DNA of 64,000 bases from GCA-2718815 sp963578105 (GTDB taxonomy: Bacteria; Planctomycetota; Planctomycetia; Pirellulales; Pirellulaceae): positions 1-64,000 of the forward strand of contig CAUZBP010000003.1 in NCBI GenBank assembly GCA_963578105.1, given 5' to 3'. Below are positions 24,578-33,584 of this stretch, in pieces (positions within the stretch are counted from its first letter, which is position 1; every line of letters starts with the position of its first letter). The translations under genes and the position numbers were made by a program. The notes below the pieces were generated by a model, which was not told where the DNA came from, ran no database searches, and worked only from the letters and a program-made list of their open reading frames with translations.

Positions 24578-26950
24578 ATGACGGGACCGGTCTGCGTCTC
24601 CTCGTCCAGTATTAAACCTCGGTTCAACATTCACTTGCTCGCCATGCACATTGCACAGTGTTTCCTGATTCTCTGGTTGGGCTTGTGGTGCTCGCTGCTT
24701 ACAGCGGATGACACAGAAGGGCCCCTCTACGAACAAGAACCATTCGATCGAATCCAATTGAATGACGCGAACAAAAACCGCGTGCTAAAGGTTCGTCCAC
24801 TGGACCTTCCGAACCGCCGTGTGCCTCCCGACTTCAACAAAGGAGGCCCATTGGAGGTCTATCGACACGACAATCCGCGGGAACTTCTTAGCGTGGATCG
24901 TCATGCCATCGTGAAAATTGACCTGTTTGAAAACCTGGTGCTCAGGGAGGCCAATTTACTTACAGGAAAGGGCCAGTTCGACGAAGCTTACTGGCATTAT
25001 TACTATCTCACCCGGAACTACCCGAACACGGAAAATCTGAACGTTCGACTGGAAGGGTTTCTAGTGAGAAATGCCGGACATTCATTTCAGTCAAAAAACT
25101 ACCTGGAGGCGTTAGCCCTTCTGCAGGAAGCCCAAACCCTTAATCCGCAGAAAGAAGGACTCTCCAAACGCATCGGAATCGTCCTGAACAAGCTCATCGA
25201 ACAGCATTTCAAAGAAAACGATTTCTGGCAGGCTCGTAAACTTCTCGAAAACAATCTGAACGCTTCCAACCCGGATCAGGTGGGTGTCTACGACCGTTGG
25301 CAAACCCGACTTCAGGCAGAAGCCCGGCAACGCATCGAACGTACTCAAACCGCTGTGCAAGGAAAAGATTTCAAGCTGGCCCGAACGTTACTCCAGCAGG
25401 CAAAGGATATTTGGCCGACAGTCGCCGGAGCCCACGCATTGTCAACACGAATTGCACGGGAATATCCAGTGGTCGTGGTCGGAGTGGCCCAACCGCTGGC
25501 CCAGCCTATCCAAGCAGGCTTAGAAAATTGGAGTGGCCGTCGTGCAGCAAGATTGCTGACTCGCCAGTTGGTGGAATTCTCGGGACCCGGTGCCGAGGGG
25601 GGCGAGTACTTCTGTCCCTGGGGAACCCTGACTCCGAACGAATCGGGCACGAGCCTGGAGTTACAACTGAGGCAATCTGCTACCTCTGTTGAAGAAACTC
25701 ACCTGATCACCAGTTTGGACCTGGCAGCGCAGTTGCTGGACATGGCAAAGCCGTCCCATCAAACATTTAACGCCTCCTGGGCCAGTTTACTGCAACACGT
25801 CCAGGTAAAAAGCGTGTTGGAACTGGAGATCCAGATCCAAAGAGCATTCGTCCGCCCGGAAGCTTTTTTGGTAGTAGACATTGCTCAGAAAACGTCACTT
25901 CCTGAATCCAGACCAAGGGGCCCGTTTGTCCTTAGCGCACACAATGACTCGGAAACTGTTTACCAAGCTGATCCGTCATTTCCCCTGTCCGGTCCCGTTC
26001 AGCCCCGGGAGATCATTGAAGTCTGGCTGCAAGATGCGGGACAATTAGCCAATGCGTTGCAACACGGAGTCGTTGATGCCGTAGACCGTCTCAACCCGCT
26101 GGAGGTAGTCCAGTTGGAAGACGAACCCGACATCATCGTGAACCGTTACGACTTACCGACGATTCACGTCCTGATCCCCAATTCCAAACGCAACCCGTTC
26201 CTCGCCAACCGTTTCTTCCGTCGCGCTATTGCTTACGCCATTCAACGAGACGTGATCCTGAAACAACTGATTCTCGGTGGCACTGACCTGGAAGGATGTC
26301 AACTGATCAGCGGCCCATTTCCCGCCGGTTTCACTTCCGATGACCCGCTCGGTTACGCCTACAATCCCCGAATTGAACCGCGCCCGTTTCTACCCGTCAT
26401 GGCCCTGACACTTTTCCGAGTAGGGATCAACCAGACCATTGATCAAGCGAATCAATTAGGACAAACCCCTCCCACGCTGGAGCCGCTTATTCTGGCACAC
26501 CCGGACACAGTGATTGCCCGCTTGGCCTGCGAGGCGATTTCCAAACAACTGGGAGCGGCCCAAGTACCCTGTACGCTGCATCCGCTGCCACCGGGCGCAA
26601 CAACGCCAACCGACGATTACGATTTACTGTACCAGGAGTGGTTAATTAGCGAGCCCGTCGTCGACGTCAGCCGGTTGTTTGGATCCCAGTCACTGCTGTC
26701 GGATGTGAGCCCTTACCTCAGCCAGATGACACGACGCCTGGCAGGCGCCAACAACTGGGGCCAAGCAAGGGAAACCTTGCACCGCATTCACCAGATTGTG
26801 TACGACGAAACCGCCATTGTTCCACTTTGGCAAATTGCCGAGTATTTCGCCTACCACCAACGCCTGCACGGCCTGGATGAGGGAAATCATCCGGTCCATC
26901 TGTACCAGAACGTAGAAAATTGGCAAATCATTCCCCAACAAAGCGAATAG
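24578..26950 (+). CDS. exported TPR protein fused to an oligopeptide-binding (SBP family 5) domain
   Basis: 790 residues. Basic N-terminus, then a hydrophobic export signal (CFLILWLGLWCSLL). Residues about 100-290 are TPR-like helices (REANLLTGKGQFDEAYWHYY, NYLEALALLQEAQTLNP, DFKLARTLLQQAKDIWP). From about 295 to the end the sequence follows ABC-type peptide-binding proteins of the DppA/OppA class: NRFFRRAIAYAIQRDVIL, the family's LGG and GPFPAG segment, YDLLYQEWLIS, and the C-terminal RIHQIVYDETAIVPLWQ. No permease or ATPase gene is near, so it is not a simple ABC importer component; the solute-binding fold has likely been recruited as a sensor in this operon. An ATG at 24644 is an alternative start. 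Confidence 0.72.
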   Translation: MTGPVCVSSSSIKPRFNIHLLAMHIAQCFLILWLGLWCSLLTADDTEGPLYEQEPFDRIQLNDANKNRVLKVRPLDLPNRRVPPDFNKGGPLEVYRHDNPRELLSVDRHAIVKIDLFENLVLREANLLTGKGQFDEAYWHYYYLTRNYPNTENLNVRLEGFLVRNAGHSFQSKNYLEALALLQEAQTLNPQKEGLSKRIGIVLNKLIEQHFKENDFWQARKLLENNLNASNPDQVGVYDRWQTRLQAEARQRIERTQTAVQGKDFKLARTLLQQAKDIWPTVAGAHALSTRIAREYPVVVVGVAQPLAQPIQAGLENWSGRRAARLLTRQLVEFSGPGAEGGEYFCPWGTLTPNESGTSLELQLRQSATSVEETHLITSLDLAAQLLDMAKPSHQTFNASWASLLQHVQVKSVLELEIQIQRAFVRPEAFLVVDIAQKTSLPESRPRGPFVLSAHNDSETVYQADPSFPLSGPVQPREIIEVWLQDAGQLANALQHGVVDAVDRLNPLEVVQLEDEPDIIVNRYDLPTIHVLIPNSKRNPFLANRFFRRAIAYAIQRDVILKQLILGGTDLEGCQLISGPFPAGFTSDDPLGYAYNPRIEPRPFLPVMALTLFRVGINQTIDQANQLGQTPPTLEPLILAHPDTVIARLACEAISKQLGAAQVPCTLHPLPPGATTPTDDYDLLYQEWLISEPVVDVSRLFGSQSLLSDVSPYLSQMTRRLAGANNWGQARETLHRIHQIVYDETAIVPLWQIAEYFAYHQRLHGLDEGNHPVHLYQNVENWQIIPQQSE

Positions 26951-27120
26951 AATTGAACAAGCTTTAGAGCTTATCGAATCAGTTCACTGAAACGTCTGAT
27001 TGAAATCCTGATGTCAAATCAACCACGTAAGCGCATTCACCACTCGACAAAGTTCCCCACATCGGGTGGCAATGAACAAAACAGAAACAGGTCCAACTCT
27101 CATTTGAAATCCGGTGAGAC

Positions 27121-28911
27121 ATGTCATCCCGTGAAAGCCTTCGGGAACGCCGGATCTTCACCACGATGACACTCAGGATTGGCATGCTCCGCAATAAACC
27201 GAACAGTTCAAAACAAATCCTGCGTGGCCCGAATCTACTCGGGATCGTGATGTTGATCTCCTGCGCTTGCACACCGCTGGCCCGGGCTCAGACGAGTTGG
27301 GAAGTCACACCCTACAACGTCCAGGTGACCGTGGCCTTTGATTCGGCCCCGGAATTGACCAACCACCTGCAACAGACACTGATGCAATCTGTCGCTCGCC
27401 GTTCACTGGCAATTGTAGGACCAGCCTGGAACTTGGTCGTCAATCCAGCGCGAGATTCAAACGCCCACGCCATGCTGTACCGACTGGACCAGTTATCGGC
27501 GAATGCAATAGAAGGGCTGTTTCCGGAGGCAATGGAGCGAGACAAGCTCCTGCTGCTGACGGTCGCCCGATCATCGCTCGATTTTTTGATCCGCGTTCGT
27601 GAATTCGACTGCAGGACGCGTTCCTGGGGACGTGATCAACAGCGAAGTGCCCCACAGGCGAGGCAAATTCAAGCCCTGGCAATCGATGCGCTGCTGGACG
27701 CCTTCTCACCACTGGCACAAATCGGCGAGCCCTATGAAGAAGCAGAGGGAGAGGGCAAGTACTTCGTTATCCGACTGCGAGCCGGAGCTCTAGCCCTGGA
27801 TGCCAACTCGCCCGTGTCCGCCGTGCCGGGCACGATCTTCCAGCCGATTCTGCGTACCAACGATCGGCTCGGAAAACCCCGACCGGGCGGTATTCGTCCT
27901 GTTCAATGGACATTTTTAGTTGCCGAACAACGCAACGCAGGTCGACTCACACTTCGAGAAGTCGCACTCCAGACTGGTCTCGTAACCGCCAAAGAGTTTG
28001 ATTCAACGTTCCAGCGGATCGCCTCGTCAAGTCAAGACAACGCTACCAGAGGTCCAGTGAACAACGAGCAGGTAGCACAGGCCCTGGTCGAAGACGAACT
28101 GCTCACCGTCGAACAATCACAGCGAATCCTGCAACCACAATTCAAACATCGCCTCATTGGCAAACTCTATACGGGCATCAGAAATCCGATCAGCGGTCGA
28201 TCAAGCCGTCGCACCGAACGACTGGCCCTGGCGATTTCGACCCCCAGCGGTCCTACTCGTTTTCTTCTGCGGTCCCGCGAAGACAACAAGCGGATCCTGG
28301 TAGGTTACGACGTCTATTCGCGTACTCCTTCCGGCGACACTTCTGAGAAATCTGAATTCCTGGGTAGCTCCAACTTTCGTGGGGAACTGGAAATACATCC
28401 AGGCGCCCACCCCTTACGGATACTTTACATCAAAAACGGCCGGGAGTTGTTAGCCCGACTTCCCATGGTGCCAGGACTCGAAGCAGAAATCACGGCTTCA
28501 CTCATCGACGACGATCTTCGTCTCGAAGCCGAGGGATTTGTAATGGGTATGCAACAGAACCTTATCGACATGGTGATTCAACGAAAGATCCTCGAAACTC
28601 GGATTAAGAAACGCATCGACAAGCAAAAATTCGACGAAGCCGAAGAACTGCTTGACGATCTTCGCGCCCTGAGGCTTCCTTCGCATTATTCGCTGGAATT
28701 GGATCGAGAGCGGCAGCGACTGACCCGAAACGACTCCCGTGCGCAGAAAAAAATCAGTCTCTTATTCAGTGACACGCAAACCATTCTGCGCGAATACCTG
28801 GATGCCAGAGCCGTGGAGACACTAGCGAAGGAATTGGCCGCCGCACGTGCCACAAACATCACCGCCGCTACGTCCATTGACAACTCCGGGGCCGCTCCCA
28901 CTGGCAACTGA
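27121..28911 (+). CDS. exported protein of unknown function carrying the helical module
   Basis: 596 residues, family not named. Export signal: hydrophobic LLGIVMLISCACTPLARA; LISC also fits a lipobox. Starts at 27166 or 27184 would give a more ordinary signal. N-terminal 250 residues are a compact domain (NVQVTVAFDSAPELTNHLQQ); then residues about 273-340 carry a module matching the one in the neighbouring kinase (LREVALQTGLVTAKEFDSTF ... ALVEDELLTVEQSQRIL). A beta-rich part follows (GLRNPISGR-like GIRNPISGRSSRR, RILVGYDVYSR, GELEIHPGAHPLRILYIKNG) and a helical tail. The module seems inserted between WTFLVAEQ and KLYTGIRN, which read as one strand-turn otherwise. It ends the + strand operon, 15 bp from the convergent kinase gene. 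Confidence 0.6.
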   Translation: MSSRESLRERRIFTTMTLRIGMLRNKPNSSKQILRGPNLLGIVMLISCACTPLARAQTSWEVTPYNVQVTVAFDSAPELTNHLQQTLMQSVARRSLAIVGPAWNLVVNPARDSNAHAMLYRLDQLSANAIEGLFPEAMERDKLLLLTVARSSLDFLIRVREFDCRTRSWGRDQQRSAPQARQIQALAIDALLDAFSPLAQIGEPYEEAEGEGKYFVIRLRAGALALDANSPVSAVPGTIFQPILRTNDRLGKPRPGGIRPVQWTFLVAEQRNAGRLTLREVALQTGLVTAKEFDSTFQRIASSSQDNATRGPVNNEQVAQALVEDELLTVEQSQRILQPQFKHRLIGKLYTGIRNPISGRSSRRTERLALAISTPSGPTRFLLRSREDNKRILVGYDVYSRTPSGDTSEKSEFLGSSNFRGELEIHPGAHPLRILYIKNGRELLARLPMVPGLEAEITASLIDDDLRLEAEGFVMGMQQNLIDMVIQRKILETRIKKRIDKQKFDEAEELLDDLRALRLPSHYSLELDRERQRLTRNDSRAQKKISLLFSDTQTILREYLDARAVETLAKELAAARATNITAATSIDNSGAAPTGN

Positions 28912-28926
28912 CACGCAATTCTGGCT

Positions 28927-30285
28927 TCAACTCGCCATCCAGAGAAAGCCGAGTGTCAACAACACCCCCAACAGGGCAGAAACGGGAACTGCGATGAATA
29001 AGGCTCGCAGGACTGCCTTGCGACGCACCTCAGAGTTGTCATCTTCGCTGGCAAGTTGAGAGAAAAGACTACTCGTTGACGCCGAATCAGTTTCTTCCAG
29101 GGCAGACACCACAGGATAAGTCCCCTGGGACAACTGACTGCCAAACCCACTTGATGGCGAATCGTCAAGGTCCGCCGTATCACTAAGACCTTCCCCGCTC
29201 GGGAAGGGGGGAGGCAGCCAACGCGACCGGGCAGGTTGTGTTACCACGGGTCCCGCCAGCGCAGCCCATGGTTCCATCCTTTGCGCTACTTCAGCTGCCG
29301 ACTGAATACGAAGGGCCGGATCTTTTTCCATCATGTCCCCGAGCACATCCACAAATTCCTCACTCAAATCCTGGTTCAGTCTTGATGGATGCCACGGATC
29401 CTCCTCCAGGTGTCGACGGATCTTGTCACGTGTCTTACCCCCGGGAAACGGCACCTTGCCCGTGACCGCATAGTAAAGGGTGCAACCCAGGGAATAAATA
29501 TCGCTGATTGCGGAGATCTTCTTCGGATTTCGCACGACTTCCGGAGGAATGTAATCCGGTGTTCCCACCAACCGTCCAGCCCGCGGATCCTGGTCACTTT
29601 CGTGAACAAAACCCGCCAGTCCCAGATCCGAAACTTTCGTTACCCCACCGGAGGTTACCAGCAGATTTCCTGGTTTGACATCACGATGGATAAGACCCCG
29701 CCGGTGGGCATATTCCAGTCCAATGGCGGCCTGCCTGATCACATGCGCGGCTTGGCTTTCCGTCAATATTCCCTGTTGACGGACGAATTTCCGCAAATCA
29801 GTTCCTGGCACAAATTCGGTAACCAGAAAATAAACATTGCCGTCGTGTCCCGCGTCGTAGGCACGTACAAGATTCGGATGGTCGAGACCGGCTTGATTGC
29901 GCGCCTCGCGCTCGAAGTTTTCAATGGCCTCCGGCGTGCAACGCTCACGAGGTAAAACCTTGATTGCCACATCACGGCCCATGATTTCATGAACGGCTTT
30001 AAAGACCTGCCCCATCCCGCCTTTACCAATAAAATCGAGAATACGATAGTCTTTCAAGCGAAACTTAATTTTCCCTTCCTGAAGCTGCATCGACTGATAG
30101 GACGTCAGTAAACCACAATCCACTAATTCACTCGACAGTTGACCATCTGTCACTTGCGAATCGGTGGCGGCGTCCTGCTGGTTTTGAGAAGAGATGCGTT
30201 CTAGTGCCGTGTCGATCTGTTCGGTGGTCAGCAGGCCGCTCTGAAGAGCAGCTTTTCGAAATGAAAGCCGTTGGGTCCTCATCAT
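28927..30285 (-). CDS. Hanks-type serine/threonine protein kinase
   Basis: 452 residues. Residues 5-72 are the planctomycete helical module (FRKAALQSGLLTTEQIDTAL ... LVDCGLLTSYQSMQLQ). Kinase domain 80-335: glycine loop GKGGMGQVF, Lys109 in VAIKV, HRDVKPGNLL (200-209), DLGLAGF (Asp220 in the DFG position), and PPE in the APE position (YIPPEV). A variable region follows, then one C-terminal membrane helix (LFIAVPVSALLGVLLTLGFL), so the kinase faces the cytoplasm and is tail-anchored with almost no outer domain. Start at 30285 has GGAG six bases upstream. Convergent with the envelope operon whose products share its module; a regulator of that machine is a reasonable guess. Confidence 0.93.
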   Translation of the reverse strand: MMRTQRLSFRKAALQSGLLTTEQIDTALERISSQNQQDAATDSQVTDGQLSSELVDCGLLTSYQSMQLQEGKIKFRLKDYRILDFIGKGGMGQVFKAVHEIMGRDVAIKVLPRERCTPEAIENFEREARNQAGLDHPNLVRAYDAGHDGNVYFLVTEFVPGTDLRKFVRQQGILTESQAAHVIRQAAIGLEYAHRRGLIHRDVKPGNLLVTSGGVTKVSDLGLAGFVHESDQDPRAGRLVGTPDYIPPEVVRNPKKISAISDIYSLGCTLYYAVTGKVPFPGGKTRDKIRRHLEEDPWHPSRLNQDLSEEFVDVLGDMMEKDPALRIQSAAEVAQRMEPWAALAGPVVTQPARSRWLPPPFPSGEGLSDTADLDDSPSSGFGSQLSQGTYPVVSALEETDSASTSSLFSQLASEDDNSEVRRKAVLRALFIAVPVSALLGVLLTLGFLWMAS

Positions 30286-30464
30286 ACAATTCTCCGCATC
30301 AAGTCTAGCATGCGCGTAGTGTAGCAACTGGCGCCGATTCCGAAAATCAATCCCCTTCCACGGCCGAAAGGAGGTGCAAGTGCAGACAACGCATCCAGAA
30401 ATCAGACTGTCCGGGATGTTTTCCAACCCTCACCGGATTCGATTTCCCGCACCTAGCGACAAAG

Positions 30465-31142
30465 CTAGGGAACGTCAAATTCCCCCCAGGAGGCCGGCAA
30501 GGGGGCCACCAGTTCCAGGCAGTCACGTCGCACAGGATGAGTCAAAGTCAAACGTCTCGCATGTAGAGCAATTCCCCGTGGAAAGTCGCCTGCTCGCCCT
30601 CCGTACTTGCGGTCGCCGAGAATCGCATGTCCGCGATCCCCAAATTGCAGACGGATCTGATGTTTGCGACCTGTTTCCAGTTCGATTTCGACAAAGCTGC
30701 CACCTTGTATCCTCTTGGTACATTTGTACGCCAAACGGGCCTCTGAAGCGCCGGGATGAGATGGATCGACGCGGTGCATTTTGCGATGACGCTCGTCTTT
30801 GACCAGCCAATCCGTGTAGCGCCCGCGGGGACTCGGTCTACCCTCGACAATGGCCCAATAAATCTTCTCAACTTCTCGCCGGCGGAAAGCTTCGTTCAGT
30901 CGGGCAGCCGCCTTCGAAGTGCGGGCAAAGACCACAACGCCAGTCACCGGCGCGTCCAACCGGCTCACGGTACCCAGGTACACATTTCCCGGCTTGTTAT
31001 ACTTGCGCTTGATGTATTGTCTGGCTAACTTCAGCAGGCATGGCTTATCGGCAGAAACACCCATCGTGGGCAGCTGGGCCGGCTTGAGAACGGCCAACAG
31101 ATGGTTGTCTTCATACAATACACTCATCGGGTGACGCGCCAT
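30465..31142 (-). CDS. RluA-family pseudouridine synthase
   Basis: 225 residues, stand-alone synthase without an S4 domain. Motifs: VLYEDNHLLAVLKPAQLP, SRLDAPVTGVVVF with the catalytic Asp (normal His of HRLD replaced by Ser), EKIYWAIVEG, GRKHQIRLQFG and LHARRLTLTHP. It should isomerise uridine in 23S rRNA or tRNA; the TruC/RluD-like small members have this length. The second RluA-type domain of the window is in the 6043 fusion, from which it differs clearly. MSVLYEDN at 31127 is an alternative start. Confidence 0.9.
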   Translation of the reverse strand: MARHPMSVLYEDNHLLAVLKPAQLPTMGVSADKPCLLKLARQYIKRKYNKPGNVYLGTVSRLDAPVTGVVVFARTSKAAARLNEAFRRREVEKIYWAIVEGRPSPRGRYTDWLVKDERHRKMHRVDPSHPGASEARLAYKCTKRIQGGSFVEIELETGRKHQIRLQFGDRGHAILGDRKYGGRAGDFPRGIALHARRLTLTHPVRRDCLELVAPLPASWGEFDVP

Positions 31143-31362
31143 AGCAAACTAGTTGTCCGCAAAGGGTGAGAAAGGGGCTAAAAGACTGTTATGTCGTTTG
31201 CATCTGAGCAGATTCAGTGATACGGTAACTGAGTTAAGCCGTAAAGCCGTGTGGTAAACAGTCTACTGTAGAAAAGACGTAAAAAAGTCGGGCCGAAATT
31301 ACTGAGCCGGCAGAGTCGGAGTGGCAAGCAACGCAGGAAACTCCTTTCCTTGCGGCTGGCTT

Positions 31363-31406
31363 CCCGTGTTTCAGAACCCCGTGTTTCAGAACCCCGTGTT
31401 TCAGAA
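31363..31406. repeat. 15-bp tandem repeat, three copies
   Basis: The unit CCCCGTGTTTCAGAA repeats in perfect tandem at 31377-31391 and 31392-31406, with a 14-base first copy at 31363-31376. It ends 38 bp before the Maf start codon and lies in the divergent gap, so copy number could affect expression of either neighbour. Confidence 0.85.
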
Positions 31407-31443
31407 TAAGTGCCCGGTCTTCTGTCAGCCGTCAATCATCGTC

Positions 31444-32028
31444 ATGCGGAATTTCCTACATCCACTCATTCTGGCCAGTAGTTCAGTGCACCGCAAAGAA
31501 CTGCTGAGCGGGGCCGGTTACCAGTTCGACGTACTACCACCCCGGGATTCAACAGAATGTGGAATCTGTAGTCGTGAAACTCCCCCGGAAATGGTCGCCC
31601 GTCTGGCGTTTCAAAAAGCACAAGATGTCTCACAAAGAGTTGAAAAAGGGACCGTGGTCGGATGTGACACCGTGGCAGAATGTTGTGGCCAGATTCTGGG
31701 AAAACCTCGAGGTCGAGAGGACGCACGCAAGATGCTCCGTTTGCTTCAGCGTCGTCATCACCATGTCTACAGCGGCATCTGCGTCTGGAAACGACCGTGT
31801 GACAATAAATTGGTCCGGGTTGCAAAAAGTCGCCTGTGCATGGACCCGGTGCCCGACAGAGTTCTCGAGGATTACCTCGACAGCAACGCCTGGCAGGGAA
31901 AGGCGGGTGCATTCGGGTTACAGGACCGCGAGAACTGGATTCACATGGTCGAGGGTAGCGAGTCAAATGTTATCGGACTTCCCCTGGAATTATTGGAAAC
32001 CATGCTCAGACAGATTCAACAGATCTGA
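31444..32028 (+). CDS. maf: Maf family nucleoside-triphosphate pyrophosphatase
   Basis: About 194 residues, close to the normal Maf length. N-terminal PLILASSSVHRKELLSGAG is the Maf signature (S-x-S-x-x-R-x-x-L-L), GCDTVAE carries the catalytic Asp/metal site, GKPRGREDARKMLRLL is the next conserved helix, and GKAGAFGLQDR ... GSESNVIGLP the substrate loop (family GxYGIQG / GSxxNVVGLP). These enzymes hydrolyse non-canonical or modified dTTP/UTP/CTP and are linked to septum control. Start set at the ATG at 31444; the frame is open to 31321 across the tandem repeat but has no family similarity there. Here the Tyr of YGIQG is Phe. Confidence 0.9.
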   Translation: MRNFLHPLILASSSVHRKELLSGAGYQFDVLPPRDSTECGICSRETPPEMVARLAFQKAQDVSQRVEKGTVVGCDTVAECCGQILGKPRGREDARKMLRLLQRRHHHVYSGICVWKRPCDNKLVRVAKSRLCMDPVPDRVLEDYLDSNAWQGKAGAFGLQDRENWIHMVEGSESNVIGLPLELLETMLRQIQQI

Positions 32029-32203
32029 AAAATGCATGAACTTGTTCGTAGATTGCAGCCTTCCTGAAAGAGGGGAGGGGCACCAGTCAGCACAGTATTT
32101 ACACCCTTGCAAGACCCGGTATGCTCGACGACCATAGAAGTATTGGTCGTTGGCCGGGCCAAGGCGTCATTCAAATCCTCCTAGACATGAAATTAAAGAA
32201 TCG

Positions 32204-33301
32204 ATGTGGTTTAACCGTATGACACTCGAAGTCTGGTTCGACACTCACCAGTTCAACGTCGAGTATGACATTGGCGAGAGTGCAGTGAAGTTTCTGACCG
32301 TCGAAGATCTGAACATCGACCTGGCCGAAGTGGCTCTGCGATATGGGCACCACACGGGTGACCCCAAATTGAAAGAATGCATTGCGACACAATACCCCGG
32401 ACTCACAGGTGACCAGGTCGTCGTCACTTCAGGTGGAAGCGAGGGGATTTTTGCTTTGAACTCGGCCCTGCTCAAACCGGGTGATCACGTCGTGGTTGAA
32501 CACCCCAACTATCCATCGCTCTATGAAATCCCACGATCCCTGGGTTGTGACGTCAGCTTTCTCCCTTTGAATTTTGAAAACGGTTTCAGACCCGATCTGG
32601 ACAAGCTTGAGAACCTGATCACACCCAAGACAAAATTGGTAAGTTTGACCCACCCCAACAACCCGGCCGGGTCCATGATTTCTGAGGATGAACTACACCA
32701 GATCATTGAACTCGTCGAAAAACATGACGTTTATCTGATGTTCGACGAAACCTACCGCGACCTCGATTTTCCAGAACCCCTCCCTACGGCGGCGTCATTG
32801 AGTCCCAAGGTCATCAGCCTGTCGACCATGTCGAAATGCTACGGTCTACCGGGAATCCGGATCGGCTGGCTGGCTACACGCGACCAGTTTATCCTTGATT
32901 CCATTCTCACCATCCGTGAACAAATCACCATTGCCAACAATTCTGTGGGCGAAGCAATTGCGTTACATGTTCTAGAGAGAAAAGAAAGTTTCCTCGAACG
33001 ATCCAGAGCCCATGTGAAAAAGAGTCTTCAACTAGTCTCACAATGGGTGGCGAATCAACCGCAAATCGAATGGGTGCCTCCTGTGGCAGGTGTCGTCGGC
33101 TTTCCACGATTCAAAGAAGAGATCACCTTCGACCCGGAGGACTTCTACAAGTTGATAGCGGAAAAGTACAAAACATTCGTGGTACCAGGCCGATGCTTCG
33201 AGGTGGACAATCGGTATTTTCGGCTTGGTTTCGGAGCAACACACGACGAGATTGAACAGGGACTCCAGAACTTCGAGAGCGCGCTTCGCGACTCGGAGTG
33301 A
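32204..33301 (+). CDS. class I/II pyridoxal-phosphate aminotransferase
   Basis: About 365 residues. PLP-dependent fold type I: SGGSEGIFALNSALLKPGD (cofactor-phosphate region), HPNNPAGSMIS (Asn), LMFDETYRDLDF (Asp that holds the pyridine N, Tyr), and STMSKCYGLPGIRIGW with the Schiff-base Lys. The C-terminal Arg for the substrate carboxylate is in NRYFRLGFG. Resembles the aspartate/valine-pyruvate aminotransferase-like group that works alone with varied amino acids; exact substrate unclear. No operon partner within 150 bp either side. The ATG at 32219 is an alternative start. Confidence 0.87.
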   Translation: MWFNRMTLEVWFDTHQFNVEYDIGESAVKFLTVEDLNIDLAEVALRYGHHTGDPKLKECIATQYPGLTGDQVVVTSGGSEGIFALNSALLKPGDHVVVEHPNYPSLYEIPRSLGCDVSFLPLNFENGFRPDLDKLENLITPKTKLVSLTHPNNPAGSMISEDELHQIIELVEKHDVYLMFDETYRDLDFPEPLPTAASLSPKVISLSTMSKCYGLPGIRIGWLATRDQFILDSILTIREQITIANNSVGEAIALHVLERKESFLERSRAHVKKSLQLVSQWVANQPQIEWVPPVAGVVGFPRFKEEITFDPEDFYKLIAEKYKTFVVPGRCFEVDNRYFRLGFGATHDEIEQGLQNFESALRDSE

Positions 33302-33584
33302 ACCTGTCAGCCGCTTCAGTCTGAAAGGTGGCCGAAACCCCGCCAGGGCCGGTCGGCGGGAGAAAGCCAGTGAACCGCAACATCGCGAGTCGACAAACGG
33401 CAGTAGAATCATCTCGTGTGTTTCCAACCCGACCCTGTACTACAGGATCGTCAAATCAAAAGGTTGGAAGTGACAGGATTCACCGGGACTGTCAGTGTTA
33501 TTTCATCTGACCCAACGGACCTTCGTTTCGTCGATAAATTTTTGTTGCTCACATTGATTCAACGTGTCATACAAAAGGAATATG

